Shown here in pieces: positions 7,067-14,682 of a DNA stretch of 15,413 nucleotides. The notes under the pieces were generated by a model. The model was given only the letters and a program-made list of their open reading frames with translations, was not told where the DNA came from and did no database searches. The translations under genes were made by a program, and so were the position numbers. Source of the DNA: HXMU1420-2 sp040830545 (GTDB lineage: Bacteria; Pseudomonadota; Alphaproteobacteria; Rhodobacterales; Rhodobacteraceae); assembly GCA_040830545.1 (NCBI GenBank), contig JBFOMB010000091.1:1-15413 (forward strand), read 5' to 3'. Numbering within the stretch: position 1 is the stretch's first letter; every line of letters begins with the position of its first letter.

Positions 7067-8575
7067 TTATTCGTCTTCGAGGCTCAGTGCCACGAAACGC
7101 GGCTCGCCGTTGCGGCGCACCAGCAGCAGCAGCGACTTGCGCCCGGCCTCTTCGGCCTCGGCAATGCGATCATCCAGTTCGGACAAGGTCTTCAGCTTCT
7201 GCTGACCTGCCTCGGTGATCAGGTCGCCCGCGCGCAGGCCCTTTTCATAGGCTTGCGAGGTTTCGTCCACGGACATCACCACCAGACCATTGGTCTCGGC
7301 AGGGACGTTCAACTCACCACGGATTTCGTCGGTCAAGACGCTCAGTGTCAGACCCAGAACCGTCTTTTCGGTCACACCGCTGTCGCCGTCCTCATCGGGG
7401 TTTTCCAGCGCAGCAGGCACGGCACGTTCTGCATCCTCACGACGGCCCAGCGTGACCACAATGGTCTTGGTCCCACCGTCACGGAAGACCTTGACCCGCA
7501 CCGATTTCCCGACCGAGGTATTGCCGACCTGACGCACCAGACCACGGGTGTCTTTCACGTCCCGCCCGTCAAAGGCCAGGATCACGTCACCCGACTGCAA
7601 GCCAGCCTCTTTTGCCGGACCTTCGGGCACATCGGTGATCAATGCACCAGCGACCTCCGGCAGGCCCATGCTTTCGGCCAGATCCTCGTCAACGTCCTGA
7701 ATGCGCACGCCCAGCCAACCGCGACGGGTTTCGCCGAACTCTTTCAACTGGTCGACAACATTGGTCACAACATTCGATGCCATCGAGAACCCGATGCCGA
7801 TCGAACCGCCATTGGGGCTGAGGATCGCGGTGTTCACGCCAATCACTTCACCATCCAGGTTGAACAGCGGTCCGCCCGAGTTGCCCCGGTTGATCGCCGC
7901 GTCCGTCTGGATGTAGTCGTCATACGACCCGCTGAGCGCCCGGTTGCGCGCGGACACGATCCCGGCGGAAACCGAGAATCCCTGCCCCAGCGGATTGCCC
8001 ATGGCCACAACCCAATCGCCAACACGCGCGGTGTCACTGTCACCAAAGCGGACGAATTTCAGCGGTTGATCCGCCTCCACCTTCAGCAGCGCGATGTCGG
8101 TTTTCGGGTCGGTCCCGATCACGGTTGCAGGCAGCTTTTCCTTGGGCTGATCATCGCCCGGGAAGAATTCGATCAGAATCTCGTCGGCACCTTCAATCAC
8201 GTGGTTGTTGGTGACAACAAACCCGTCCTCGGAAATGACGAACCCGGACCCCAGAGCCGAAGAGCGGCGCGGGCGGTCACCGTCACCGCCATTGCGGTCC
8301 TGGAAATCACGGAAGAAATCCTCGAACGGGGACCCTTCGGGTACGATGCCCTGCGGCCCGCCTGTGCGGCCTTCGATCACGGTCGAGGTGGTGATGTTCA
8401 CAACGGCGGGGCTGATGTCCTCGGCCAGTTCGGCCAGGCTTTCCTGATGCGCGCGCGCCATGATCGCCTGCACCATAACCAGCGCCATGGCCAGCATCCC
8501 AGTCAGAATCAGTCTGGACAGACCTGTGAGGTGGTCAGGTACGACCCGAACGGCCTGTACTGCCTTTTGCTGCAC
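7067..8575 (-). CDS. degP: Periplasmic serine protease/chaperone, HtrA (Do) family
   Basis: Trypsin-like protease with two PDZ domains that degrades or refolds damaged envelope proteins. I place the start at the GTG at 8575 (502 aa), because AAAAAGGAG lies 7 nt upstream; longer ATG starts in frame (8599, 8695) lack such a site and would add a non-conserved N-terminus. A signal peptide follows: hydrophobic LILTGMLAMALVMVQAIM (22-39) with likely cleavage after ARA. The catalytic triad is complete: H125 in VTNNHVIEG, D160 in KTDIALLKV, S233 in INRGNSGGPLF. PDZ1 is about 286-378 and PDZ2 about 406-500. It is last in the hflK-hflC-DUF2065-degP direction, after a 191-bp gap that may hold its own stress promoter. 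It ends in a strong terminator. DegQ or Mcp-style names are possible alternatives. Confidence 0.95.
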   Translation of the reverse strand: MQQKAVQAVRVVPDHLTGLSRLILTGMLAMALVMVQAIMARAHQESLAELAEDISPAVVNITTSTVIEGRTGGPQGIVPEGSPFEDFFRDFQDRNGGDGDRPRRSSALGSGFVISEDGFVVTNNHVIEGADEILIEFFPGDDQPKEKLPATVIGTDPKTDIALLKVEADQPLKFVRFGDSDTARVGDWVVAMGNPLGQGFSVSAGIVSARNRALSGSYDDYIQTDAAINRGNSGGPLFNLDGEVIGVNTAILSPNGGSIGIGFSMASNVVTNVVDQLKEFGETRRGWLGVRIQDVDEDLAESMGLPEVAGALITDVPEGPAKEAGLQSGDVILAFDGRDVKDTRGLVRQVGNTSVGKSVRVKVFRDGGTKTIVVTLGRREDAERAVPAALENPDEDGDSGVTEKTVLGLTLSVLTDEIRGELNVPAETNGLVVMSVDETSQAYEKGLRAGDLITEAGQQKLKTLSELDDRIAEAEEAGRKSLLLLVRRNGEPRFVALSLEDE

Positions 8576-8679
8576 GATTTTTCTCCTTTTTGAAGTCATC
8601 TCTTGTGGGTCGCGCGCCGGGTCTATGCCATCGGGACTGCGCTGGAACTGCTGCAAATGTAGTGTCTTCCAAGTCACAC

Positions 8680-8699
8680 GCAAACACTGTTGCAAACAC
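8680..8699. promoter_or_regulatory. Tandem GCAAACAC repeat upstream of degP
   Basis: GCAAACAC occurs at 8680-8687 and again at 8692-8699, a 12-bp period (GTGTTTGC twice when read toward degP), with a related TGCAAAT at 8652-8658. The pair lies about 105-125 nt before the degP GTG, within the 191-bp gap after the DUF2065 gene. Tandem half-sites about one helical turn apart are typical of response-regulator binding, and degP homologues are often envelope-stress controlled. The assignment is an inference from spacing only. Confidence 0.3.
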
Positions 8700-8766
8700 C
8701 TATCCTGCTTGTGAGGTCAACGTGAGCGCGCACGCGAGCGTTTTCTTGCCGATCAAACGGGTGTTG

Positions 8767-8967
8767 TTACCACCCCGCTCCCAGCCAATGCGCCAGCCAA
8801 ACCAGCATCAGACCACCCACAATGGCCAGCGCGCCCATCTGGCGGCGGGCGGCTTCGGGCAGTTGGCGCAGCATCTCCAGCATCTGCTCCAAAAGCGAAG
8901 GGGCCAGCACCCAGGCCAGCCCCTCCACAATCAGTACCAGCCCGAGGGCCAGAGAGACGATTTCCAT
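8767..8967 (-). CDS. DUF2065 (YjeT-like) small inner-membrane protein
   Basis: A 66-residue protein with two hydrophobic segments: about 4-22 (VSLALGLVLIVEGLAWVLAP) and about 45-62 (GALAIVGGLMLVWLAHWLGA). They are joined by an amphipathic MLEMLRQLPEAARRQM linker. Length, topology and the LVLIVEGL...P pattern match DUF2065, a family known to sit beside hflKC. Its ATG shares a base with the hflC stop (TAATG), so translation is coupled. Function is unknown; the conserved linkage suggests an accessory role near HflKC/FtsH (inference). Confidence 0.88.
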   Translation of the reverse strand: MEIVSLALGLVLIVEGLAWVLAPSLLEQMLEMLRQLPEAARRQMGALAIVGGLMLVWLAHWLGAGW

Positions 8968-9854
8968 TACTCGGTAACGACCGGTGCGGCCCCGGTCGGT
9001 GACTTCAGATAGTTGAAGAATTCCGAGTCCGGCGACATGACCATGGACGAATTACCGCCGCGCAAGGCCCGCGTATACGCGTTCAGAGAACGATAGAATT
9101 CAAAGAACTCCGGGTCACGACCATAAGCGCTGGCGAAAATCGCGTTACGTTCGGCGTCCGCTTCACCACGGACGATTTCCGCTTCGCGCTGCGCCTCGGA
9201 GGTCAGTTCCACAACGGTCCTGTCCGCCTGCGCGCGCACGCGCTGCGCCGCTTCGTTACCACGGGCGCGTTCGTCGGTTGCCTCACGTTCGCGTTCTGCC
9301 CGCATCCGTGCAAAGGTGGATTCCAGGTTTTCCTGGGGCAGGTCGGTGCGTTTCAGACGGACGTCGATGATTTCGACTCCCAGCGCCTGACCTTGCGAAA
9401 ACGCGCCATTGCGGATGCGCTGCATCAGCGCGGCCCGGTCAGAACTCAGGATGTCGTTGGAGCTGACGGAACCCAGCACTTCCCGTGTCCGTGCCCGCAG
9501 GATCGAGTCCAACCGGCTTTCCGCGGCCAGAATGCCGCCGACACCAACCGCCTGCCGGAACCGTTCCACGTCGGTGATCCGGTAGCGAGCGAACGCGTCC
9601 ACAACCAGACGACGGTCATCCAGTGGCGTGACTTCCAAGGGTTCGATGTCGCGGCTGAGGATCCGGTCGTCATAGCGCACGACCTCCTGGATCAGCGGGA
9701 TTTTCAAGGCCAATCCCGGTTCTTCCTTCACTGCCACAACGCGACCAAACTGCAGGACCAGCGCCTTTTCCCGTTCATCAACGATAAAGATCGAGGACAA
9801 CAGAATGACCAGCGCGATTACCAGGGCTGGCAGAAGATAAGTTGCTTTCCGCAT
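8967..9854 (-). CDS. hflC: HflC, SPFH/band 7 protein, modulator of FtsH
   Basis: A 295-residue subunit of the HflKC membrane complex, which surrounds and restrains the FtsH protease at the inner membrane. An N-terminal transmembrane helix (about 5-26, LLPALVIALVILLSSIFIV) is followed by DEREKALVLQFGRVV, the start of the SPFH domain. The conserved ARYRITDVERFRQAV segment comes next, then a long charged coiled coil with repeated R/E/A residues (about 185-245, ERAR GNEAAQRVRAQADRT region), and the FFEFYRSLNAYTRAL motif near the end. The start ATG overlaps the hflK TAA (TAATG), and the stop overlaps the DUF2065 ATG in the same way. It is complete and of normal length. Confidence 0.95.
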   Translation of the reverse strand: MRKATYLLPALVIALVILLSSIFIVDEREKALVLQFGRVVAVKEEPGLALKIPLIQEVVRYDDRILSRDIEPLEVTPLDDRRLVVDAFARYRITDVERFRQAVGVGGILAAESRLDSILRARTREVLGSVSSNDILSSDRAALMQRIRNGAFSQGQALGVEIIDVRLKRTDLPQENLESTFARMRAEREREATDERARGNEAAQRVRAQADRTVVELTSEAQREAEIVRGEADAERNAIFASAYGRDPEFFEFYRSLNAYTRALRGGNSSMVMSPDSEFFNYLKSPTGAAPVVTE

Positions 9855-10990
9855 TACTGGTTCCCCCGGCGCAGTTCGTTGAGCGGCAGATAGGGTACAA
9901 CCCCCTGCCCGCCGTTGCCTTCATCCAGAATGACCTTGTCGATGTCACCCAGCACCTGTTCCATTGTCTCCAAGTACAGACGTTTGCGGGTCACTTCCGG
10001 GGCCTTTTGGTATTCGGTCAGAACCGCCTCGAAACGGCTGGCTTCACCGGTCGCTTCGTTCACGACCTGAGCGCGATAGCCTTCGGCCTCTTCCAGCAAC
10101 TGGGCCGCCTCACCGCGGGCTTCGGCCAGTCGCCGGTTGGCGTAGGCGTCCGCTTCGTTCTTCAGCCGGTCACGTTCCTGTTCCGCCGCCTGAACGTCAC
10201 GGAAGGCGTCGATAACCGGCGCGGGCGGGTCAGCCTTGTCAAAGTTGACGCGGATGATGTTCACGCCACTGTCATAGCTGTCGAGCGTCGCCTGGATCAG
10301 TTCCTGCGTCGTGCTTTCAATGATCCCGCGATCCCGGTTCAGGATTGGGGCCAGTTCGGACTGGGCGATGATTTCACGCATGGCCGATTCCGACACGGCG
10401 CGGATCGTGACCTGCGGGTCGCGCAGGTTGAACAGGAATTTGGCCGGGTCGTTGATGTTCCAGACCACCTGGAAGTCGATATCAACGATGTTTTCGTCCC
10501 CGGTCAGCATCAGGCCCGCATCGGATCCACGGCCACCGGTGCCGATGTCTTCGGTCTGTTCGCGGGTCACGGCCAGCTTTTCATAGGTCACAAACGGCCA
10601 CGGCGCGACGTTCAGACCCGGCTGCCCGATGGAGCTGAATTCGCCCAGGAACAATTCAACGGACTGTTCTTCCGGCTTCACGGTGTAGACGCTGGCAAAG
10701 GCCCAGAGGCCCAGCAGAACAACGGCACCCAGGCCAATCGTCCCGCGGGTGAAGAGCGGTCCACCGCCGCCACCGCCGCCGGTTGGACGACCGCCGCTGC
10801 CGGAGCCGCCACGCCCGCCCATAAGGACGCGCAGCTGCTCCTGACCTTTTTTCATCAGTTCATCGATCTCGGGAATCTGCGGGCCATCACCTTCGGGTGG
10901 GCGACCGTTTCCGCCCCCACTACCATTGTTGCCCTTGTTCCCCCCGCCGGAGGAGCCGCCGCCCCAGGGGCCGCCGTTGTTGCCTGCCAT
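9854..10990 (-). CDS. hflK: HflK, SPFH/band 7 protein, modulator of FtsH
   Basis: A 378-residue partner of HflC. The first 80 residues are a low-complexity Gly/Asn-rich cytoplasmic region (WGGGSSGGGNKGNNGSGGGN, later GGGGGGG at 71-77), as is usual for HflK. A transmembrane helix spans about 83-102 (GTIGLGAVVLLGLWAFASVY), then VKPEEQSVELFLGEF opens the SPFH domain. VVWNINDPAKFLFNLRDP and the coiled coil with NEADAYANRRLAEARGEAAQ complete the fold. The start at 10990 has GAGGAAGGG about 10 nt upstream. It is 72 bp downstream of gor on the same strand, a gap long enough for its own promoter. It is translationally coupled to hflC. Confidence 0.95.
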   Translation of the reverse strand: MAGNNGGPWGGGSSGGGNKGNNGSGGGNGRPPEGDGPQIPEIDELMKKGQEQLRVLMGGRGGSGSGGRPTGGGGGGGPLFTRGTIGLGAVVLLGLWAFASVYTVKPEEQSVELFLGEFSSIGQPGLNVAPWPFVTYEKLAVTREQTEDIGTGGRGSDAGLMLTGDENIVDIDFQVVWNINDPAKFLFNLRDPQVTIRAVSESAMREIIAQSELAPILNRDRGIIESTTQELIQATLDSYDSGVNIIRVNFDKADPPAPVIDAFRDVQAAEQERDRLKNEADAYANRRLAEARGEAAQLLEEAEGYRAQVVNEATGEASRFEAVLTEYQKAPEVTRKRLYLETMEQVLGDIDKVILDEGNGGQGVVPYLPLNELRRGNQ

Positions 10991-11034
10991 AAACGTTGTT
11001 TCCCTTCCTCAGCGCCCAGGTGACGCCGTCGTAC

Positions 11035-11066
11035 ACTATAACTGGACGAAACCGCCCGATTTTCAA
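11035..11066 (-). promoter_or_regulatory. Weak candidate promoter for hflK
   Basis: On the minus strand, TATAGT (11035-11040) lies 45 nt before the hflK ATG, and TTGAAA (11061-11066), which includes the gor stop codon, lies upstream. The spacer is 19-20 nt depending on the register, longer than the ideal 17. The -10 match is good, the pairing is not. The call is tentative. Confidence 0.25.
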
Positions 11067-12421
11067 CCCGTCCGCACCGGGTTTCGCATGGTGACGATTT
11101 CCTCGGACATGGTGGGGTGTACCGCCACGGTGCGGTCGAAATCCTCTTTGGTTGCGCCGATTTTGACCGCGATCCCGGCCAGCTGAATCATTTCGCCCGC
11201 GCCGGGCGCGACGATGTGACAGCCCAGAACCTTGCGCGTGGCCTGGCTGACGATCAGTTTCATCAGCACCCGCTGCGCACGCCCGGCAAAGCTCTGCTGC
11301 ATCGGCTTGAACGAGGTCGCGTAGACCTCGATCGGTTCCTGTTCGCGCGCCTCTTCTTCGCCAAGGCCCACGGTGCCCATTTCCGGTTGCGTGAAGATTG
11401 CGGTCGGGATCAGGTCGTGATCCACCGGTGTCGGGTTGCCCCGAAACACGGTTTCGACAAACGCCATGCCTTCGCGGATCGCAACCGGGGTCAGGTTCAC
11501 CCGGTCGGTCACGTCACCAATCGCATAGACCGAAGGCACCTTGGTCTGGCTGTATTCATCGACCAGAATTTCACCCTTGCGGCCCAGTTCGATACCCAGG
11601 TTGTCCAGTCCCAGCCCATCCGTGTTCGGAACGCGGCCCGTGGCGAACATGACCTTGTCATACACCTTTTCGGTGCCGTTTGTGGCCTTGACCCGCACGC
11701 GGTCGCCCTCGGCTGTCATTTCCAGCACGTTGGTGCCCAGATGCAGGTTGATGCCCGCCTGGCACATTTCCTCGCTCACCAGCCCGCGCGCCTCGTCATC
11801 GAAGCCCCGCAGGATCTGCGCGCCGCGATAGAACTGCGTCACCTCTACGCCCAGACCGTTCATGATCCCGGCAAATTCGCAGGCGATGTAACCGCCGCCG
11901 ACGATCAGGATGTTGTCCGGCAGCTTGTCCAGATGGAACATCTCGTTCGAGGTGATGGCCAGTTCGGACCCCGGGAACTCTGCAACACTGGGCCGACCGC
12001 CTGCTGCGATCAGGATGTGCTTTGCGGTTTTGCGGGTGCCGTCAGCCAGTTCGACGGTGTGCGGATCCACCAGCGTGGCGCGCTGGTCATAGGTTTCGAC
12101 CCCGGCATTTGCCAGCAACTTGCGATACACGCCTTCCAGCCGGTCCAACTCTGCCTCCAGCTTGGTGCGGAAGGCGGTCCAGTCGAACGGGCCATCCTGG
12201 ATGTCCCAGCCAAAGGCCCGCGCGTCCTCGACCATCGGGGCGAATTCGCTGGCGAACACCATCAGCTTTTTCGGCACACAGCCCCGGATCACACAGGTGC
12301 CGCCATAGCGGCTTTCTTCGGCCAGCCCGACCTTGGCGCCGGTTTCACTGGCCGCGACACGCGCGGCGCGCACCCCGCCGGAACCGCCACCGATGACGAA
12401 GAGGTCGTAGTCAAAAGTCAT
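11063..12421 (-). CDS. gor: Glutathione-disulfide reductase
   Basis: NADPH-dependent flavoenzyme that regenerates GSH from GSSG (452 aa, normal length). The FAD motif YDLFVIGGGSGGVRAAR lies at 5-21. The redox-active disulfide is C43/C48 in GGTCVIRGCVPKK. The second nucleotide motif ILIVGGGYIACEFAG (171-185) is followed by R199 and R205, arginines placed as in NADPH-preferring enzymes rather than NAD-using lipoamide dehydrogenases. YAIGDVTDR and the C-terminal VAVHPTMSEE with H435/E440 complete the active site across the dimer. The ATG is 9 nt past the rpiA stop, with AAGGAA overlapping that stop, so rpiA and gor form an operon. Pairing with rpiA suggests a link to pentose-phosphate NADPH supply (inference). 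Confidence 0.95.
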   Translation of the reverse strand: MTFDYDLFVIGGGSGGVRAARVAASETGAKVGLAEESRYGGTCVIRGCVPKKLMVFASEFAPMVEDARAFGWDIQDGPFDWTAFRTKLEAELDRLEGVYRKLLANAGVETYDQRATLVDPHTVELADGTRKTAKHILIAAGGRPSVAEFPGSELAITSNEMFHLDKLPDNILIVGGGYIACEFAGIMNGLGVEVTQFYRGAQILRGFDDEARGLVSEEMCQAGINLHLGTNVLEMTAEGDRVRVKATNGTEKVYDKVMFATGRVPNTDGLGLDNLGIELGRKGEILVDEYSQTKVPSVYAIGDVTDRVNLTPVAIREGMAFVETVFRGNPTPVDHDLIPTAIFTQPEMGTVGLGEEEAREQEPIEVYATSFKPMQQSFAGRAQRVLMKLIVSQATRKVLGCHIVAPGAGEMIQLAGIAVKIGATKEDFDRTVAVHPTMSEEIVTMRNPVRTG

Positions 12422-12430
12422 TCGTTTTCC

Positions 12431-13219
12431 TTACTCCGCCAGATCGGTGAACAGGTTGTCGCTTTCCACGAAATCCAGCCGGTCATGTTCGATTGTGCCT
12501 TCGTTGATATCGCGCAATTCTACGCGGCCGTCCCCGAACCCGATGACGACGGTGTCACAAATATCAATGAAGAGCCCGTTTTCAACCACGCCCGGCATCT
12601 GGTTCAGCACCAATGCCAGCTGACGTGGATTGCCAATGCGATTCAGATGCAGGTCCAGAATGTGGTTGCCCTCATCGGTCACAAAAGGCGCGGCCCCGTT
12701 CATCCGCAGGGATGCCGCGCGGCCCAGAACGTCCATGGAAACAAGGGTTTCTTCGATCAGCGCCTGCGTGGTCTGCCAGCCGAACGGAATGACCTCTACC
12801 GGCAGGGGGAAGTTCCCCAGCGTTTCCACCTCTTTCCCGACATCAGCGATCACCACCATTTGATCGGACGCGGTCGCCACGATCTTTTCCTGCAGCAGGG
12901 CACCGCCACCGCCCTTGATCAGGTTCAGGTCGCCGTCGAACTCGTCCGCGCCGTCAATTGTCAGGTCCAGCCAGCGGGCTTCGTCCAGTGATGTGACCTC
13001 GATCCCGACCTCACGCGCCAGATGCGCTGTGCGGGCCGATGTTGGCACGCCCTTGAACCGCAGGCCTTCGTCGCGCACCATCTCACCCAGGCAGCGGACC
13101 AGCCAGGCAGCGGTCGACCCGGTGCCCAAACCAACCCGCATCCCGTCCTCGACATAGTCGGCGGCCCGCTTGGCTGCGACAAATTTGGCCTTGTCGATGG
13201 GCGAGAGGTCTCCGGACAT
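12431..13219 (-). CDS. rpiA: Ribose-5-phosphate isomerase A
   Basis: Interconverts ribose 5-phosphate and ribulose 5-phosphate in the non-oxidative pentose phosphate pathway. The 262-residue protein has the phosphate loop VGLGTGSTAAW (29-39), DLTIDGADE with D89 and D92, and KGGGGALLQEK with K102 and E111. The spacing of these four equals that of the D81/D84/K94/E103 set known from the E. coli enzyme. It is somewhat longer than the roughly 220 aa of E. coli RpiA, with extra residues at the C-terminus (VELRDINEGTIEHDRLDF and beyond). The start at 13219 has TTGGAG 8 nt upstream. It is the first gene of the minus-strand rpiA-gor group and is divergent from the methyltransferase gene. Confidence 0.95.
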   Translation of the reverse strand: MSGDLSPIDKAKFVAAKRAADYVEDGMRVGLGTGSTAAWLVRCLGEMVRDEGLRFKGVPTSARTAHLAREVGIEVTSLDEARWLDLTIDGADEFDGDLNLIKGGGGALLQEKIVATASDQMVVIADVGKEVETLGNFPLPVEVIPFGWQTTQALIEETLVSMDVLGRAASLRMNGAAPFVTDEGNHILDLHLNRIGNPRQLALVLNQMPGVVENGLFIDICDTVVIGFGDGRVELRDINEGTIEHDRLDFVESDNLFTDLAE

Positions 13220-13347
13220 GACGGCAACTCCAATTGGCGATAGTGTCGGCCTTATAGGTGAGTTGTGCTGTGGGGGCGAGGGCCGAATTTCGGAACTTGC
13301 ACGCCTTTATTTGGTTTGGATTTGGCCAGACGTGATCCGGAGCCCTG
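13220..13347. promoter_or_regulatory. Divergent intergenic region, rpiA / methyltransferase
   Basis: These 128 bp separate divergent start codons and should hold both promoters. On the minus strand, TATAAG (complement of CTTATA near 13251-13256) is a fair -10 for rpiA but lacks a good -35 at 17 nt. CCGGAG about 6 nt before 13348 is a usable ribosome-binding site for the methyltransferase. The T-rich TTTATTTGGTTTGGATTTGG stretch around 13306-13325 is the only locally A/T-rich part. No operator is evident. Confidence 0.4.
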
Positions 13348-14124
13348 ATGCTGAAATTTGACAAGACAACGACGCGGCTGCTGGATGACGCATATGCCGG
13401 TGCCGACATCACGCGGCGGCGACGCGCGAGTTACGATGCAGTAGAGCCGCATGCGGGCGAGATCGTGCTGGATCTGGGCTGTGGCAACGGGATGCTGACG
13501 CTGGAGTTGTCACGCGGCGTGGGACCCGAGGGGCGCGTTGTGGCGCTGGACCCGAGTGCCGACATGCTCAAAAGCGCGCGGGACCGTTGCACCGGGCGGG
13601 ACAACATTGCGTTTCTGGAGGCGCGGGCAGAGGCGACCGGGTTGCCAGATGCATCCGTCGACAAGGCGGTGTCGTTGCAGGTGTTCGAATACCTGAAGGA
13701 TCTGGACCAGCCCTTGTCGGAACTGGCACGGGTTCTGAAACCCGGCGGTCGTTTGGTCATCGGCGACATGCATTGGGACTCGCTGATCTGGCACAGCACC
13801 GACCCGGACCGGATGGCGGAGATGGTGCGCGTCTGGGACCGCCACCTGACACGCAGGACCGTGCCGGAAACCCTGCCCGCCCATCTGCGTCGTGCCGGGT
13901 TCCTGCCGGTGCGGGCGATCCCGGTGCCGTTTCTGGACACGGACCTGCGCCCGGACGGGTTGGCCAGCATGATGATCCGCCTGATGGAGTCCTACGCGCT
14001 GCAAAACCACCTGCTGGACCCCAAGGTGGTCGAGGCATGGGTCGAAGAACAGGCCGAGCTGGCCCGCAATGGGGAATTCTTCATGCACCTGCTGCACGTG
14101 GTCTGGATCGCGGTCAAAGCCTGA
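13348..14124 (+). CDS. Class I SAM-dependent methyltransferase, substrate unknown
   Basis: A 258-residue protein with a Methyltransf_11-type Rossmann fold. Motif I is VLDLGCGNGML (40-50). The acidic residue after strand 2 is D68 in VVALDPSADML. A conserved AEATGLPDASVDKAVSLQV segment (94-112) and the RVLKPGGRLVIGD motif (128-140) are typical of ubiquinone/menaquinone-biosynthesis-like and small-molecule methyltransferases. The C-terminal half (HLRRAGFLPVRAIPVPF onward) gives no clear substrate clue. It is a single gene divergent from rpiA, and its stop lies 6 nt from the stop of a convergent EF-hand gene. Assignment to UbiE is not justified because the diagnostic UbiE signature is not seen. 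Confidence 0.88.
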   Translation: MLKFDKTTTRLLDDAYAGADITRRRRASYDAVEPHAGEIVLDLGCGNGMLTLELSRGVGPEGRVVALDPSADMLKSARDRCTGRDNIAFLEARAEATGLPDASVDKAVSLQVFEYLKDLDQPLSELARVLKPGGRLVIGDMHWDSLIWHSTDPDRMAEMVRVWDRHLTRRTVPETLPAHLRRAGFLPVRAIPVPFLDTDLRPDGLASMMIRLMESYALQNHLLDPKVVEAWVEEQAELARNGEFFMHLLHVVWIAVKA

Positions 14125-14136
14125 CGCGATTCAGGC
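14119..14136. terminator. Hairpin spanning two convergent stop codons
   Basis: GCCTGA (14119-14124) and TCAGGC (14131-14136) form a perfect 6-bp stem around CGCGAT. Each arm contains the stop codon of one of the two convergent genes. Downstream T-tracts are poor (a TTTT 9 nt after on the plus strand, TTT directly after on the minus strand). It may act as a weak bidirectional terminator. Confidence 0.4.
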
Positions 14137-14682
14137 AGGTTCGCCTTTTCGCGCAGCCACAGCGGCCATGACGTCATCCAGACTGACCGCGCCGTCGCCG
14201 TCCCGATCCAGCGCGATCAAGGACCGCCACGCCAGCGCCTCGCTGGTGGAAAACCCGCGCCGCGCGCCGTTTTCTGCAAAATCGGCCAACTCGTCCGGGG
14301 TCACCCGTCCGTCATTGTTTGCATCCGCTTTGCGGAATTCGACCTCCAGCAACCCGCGCTGGCGGGCGGAACTGACATCCTGCAAGACCTGCATTTCCGC
14401 CCGCGAAATGGTGCCATCCGCGTCCAGGTCTGCCTGATGGAACCGCCGCATATAGTAGGCCCGGCTGCGCGCCCGTTCCAGGGCGATGAACCGGTCGATC
14501 CCTGCGGCATCAATGCGCCCGTCCGTCCCGTGGCCCAGGATCACGCTTGCGACCTCCTGCACGAAATACTCCGGCCGCTTGCTGAGCGCGTCGTCCAGTT
14601 TTGCATGTATCTCCACAGCTTGCGAAAAGGCGAGGCCCGGCAGCGTCAGCCAAATCGTCAGGCAGATCCAAATGAAGCGCAT
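14131..14682 (-). CDS. Secreted EF-hand calcium-binding protein
   Basis: A 183-residue protein with an N-terminal signal peptide (MRFIWICLTIWLTLPGLAFS, likely cut after FSQA). Three canonical 12-residue EF-hand loops follow: D85-E96 (DLDADGTISRAE), D120-E131 (DANNDGRVTPDE) and D159-D170 (DRDGDGAVSLDD). A fourth, degenerate loop near 50-61 (GHGTDGRIDAAG) has lost most ligands. The third hand ends in Asp rather than Glu, which is often tolerated. The product is probably periplasmic or exported and binds Ca2+; its partner is unknown. The start has TGGAGGA about 6 nt upstream. It converges on the methyltransferase gene and is divergent from the GST-like gene. Confidence 0.88.
   Translation of the reverse strand: MRFIWICLTIWLTLPGLAFSQAVEIHAKLDDALSKRPEYFVQEVASVILGHGTDGRIDAAGIDRFIALERARSRAYYMRRFHQADLDADGTISRAEMQVLQDVSSARQRGLLEVEFRKADANNDGRVTPDELADFAENGARRGFSTSEALAWRSLIALDRDGDGAVSLDDVMAAVAARKGEPA

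Noticed and set aside
7253..8593. 446-codon plus-strand frame opposite degP
   Set aside because: It mirrors degP, which carries a full catalytic triad and two PDZ domains. The antisense translation resembles no protein family and reflects codon bias.
9842..11023. 393-codon plus-strand frame opposite hflK
   Set aside because: hflK is clear, including its Gly-rich N-terminus. The antisense frame is an artefact of GGN codons read in reverse as NCC.
11117..12991. 624-codon open frame on the plus strand opposite gor and rpiA
   Set aside because: It is antisense to two genes with intact catalytic motifs and runs across their junction. Long antisense frames are expected where G/C third positions remove stops. 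The translation has no domain, is rich in H, R and Q, and lacks a plausible ribosome-binding site.
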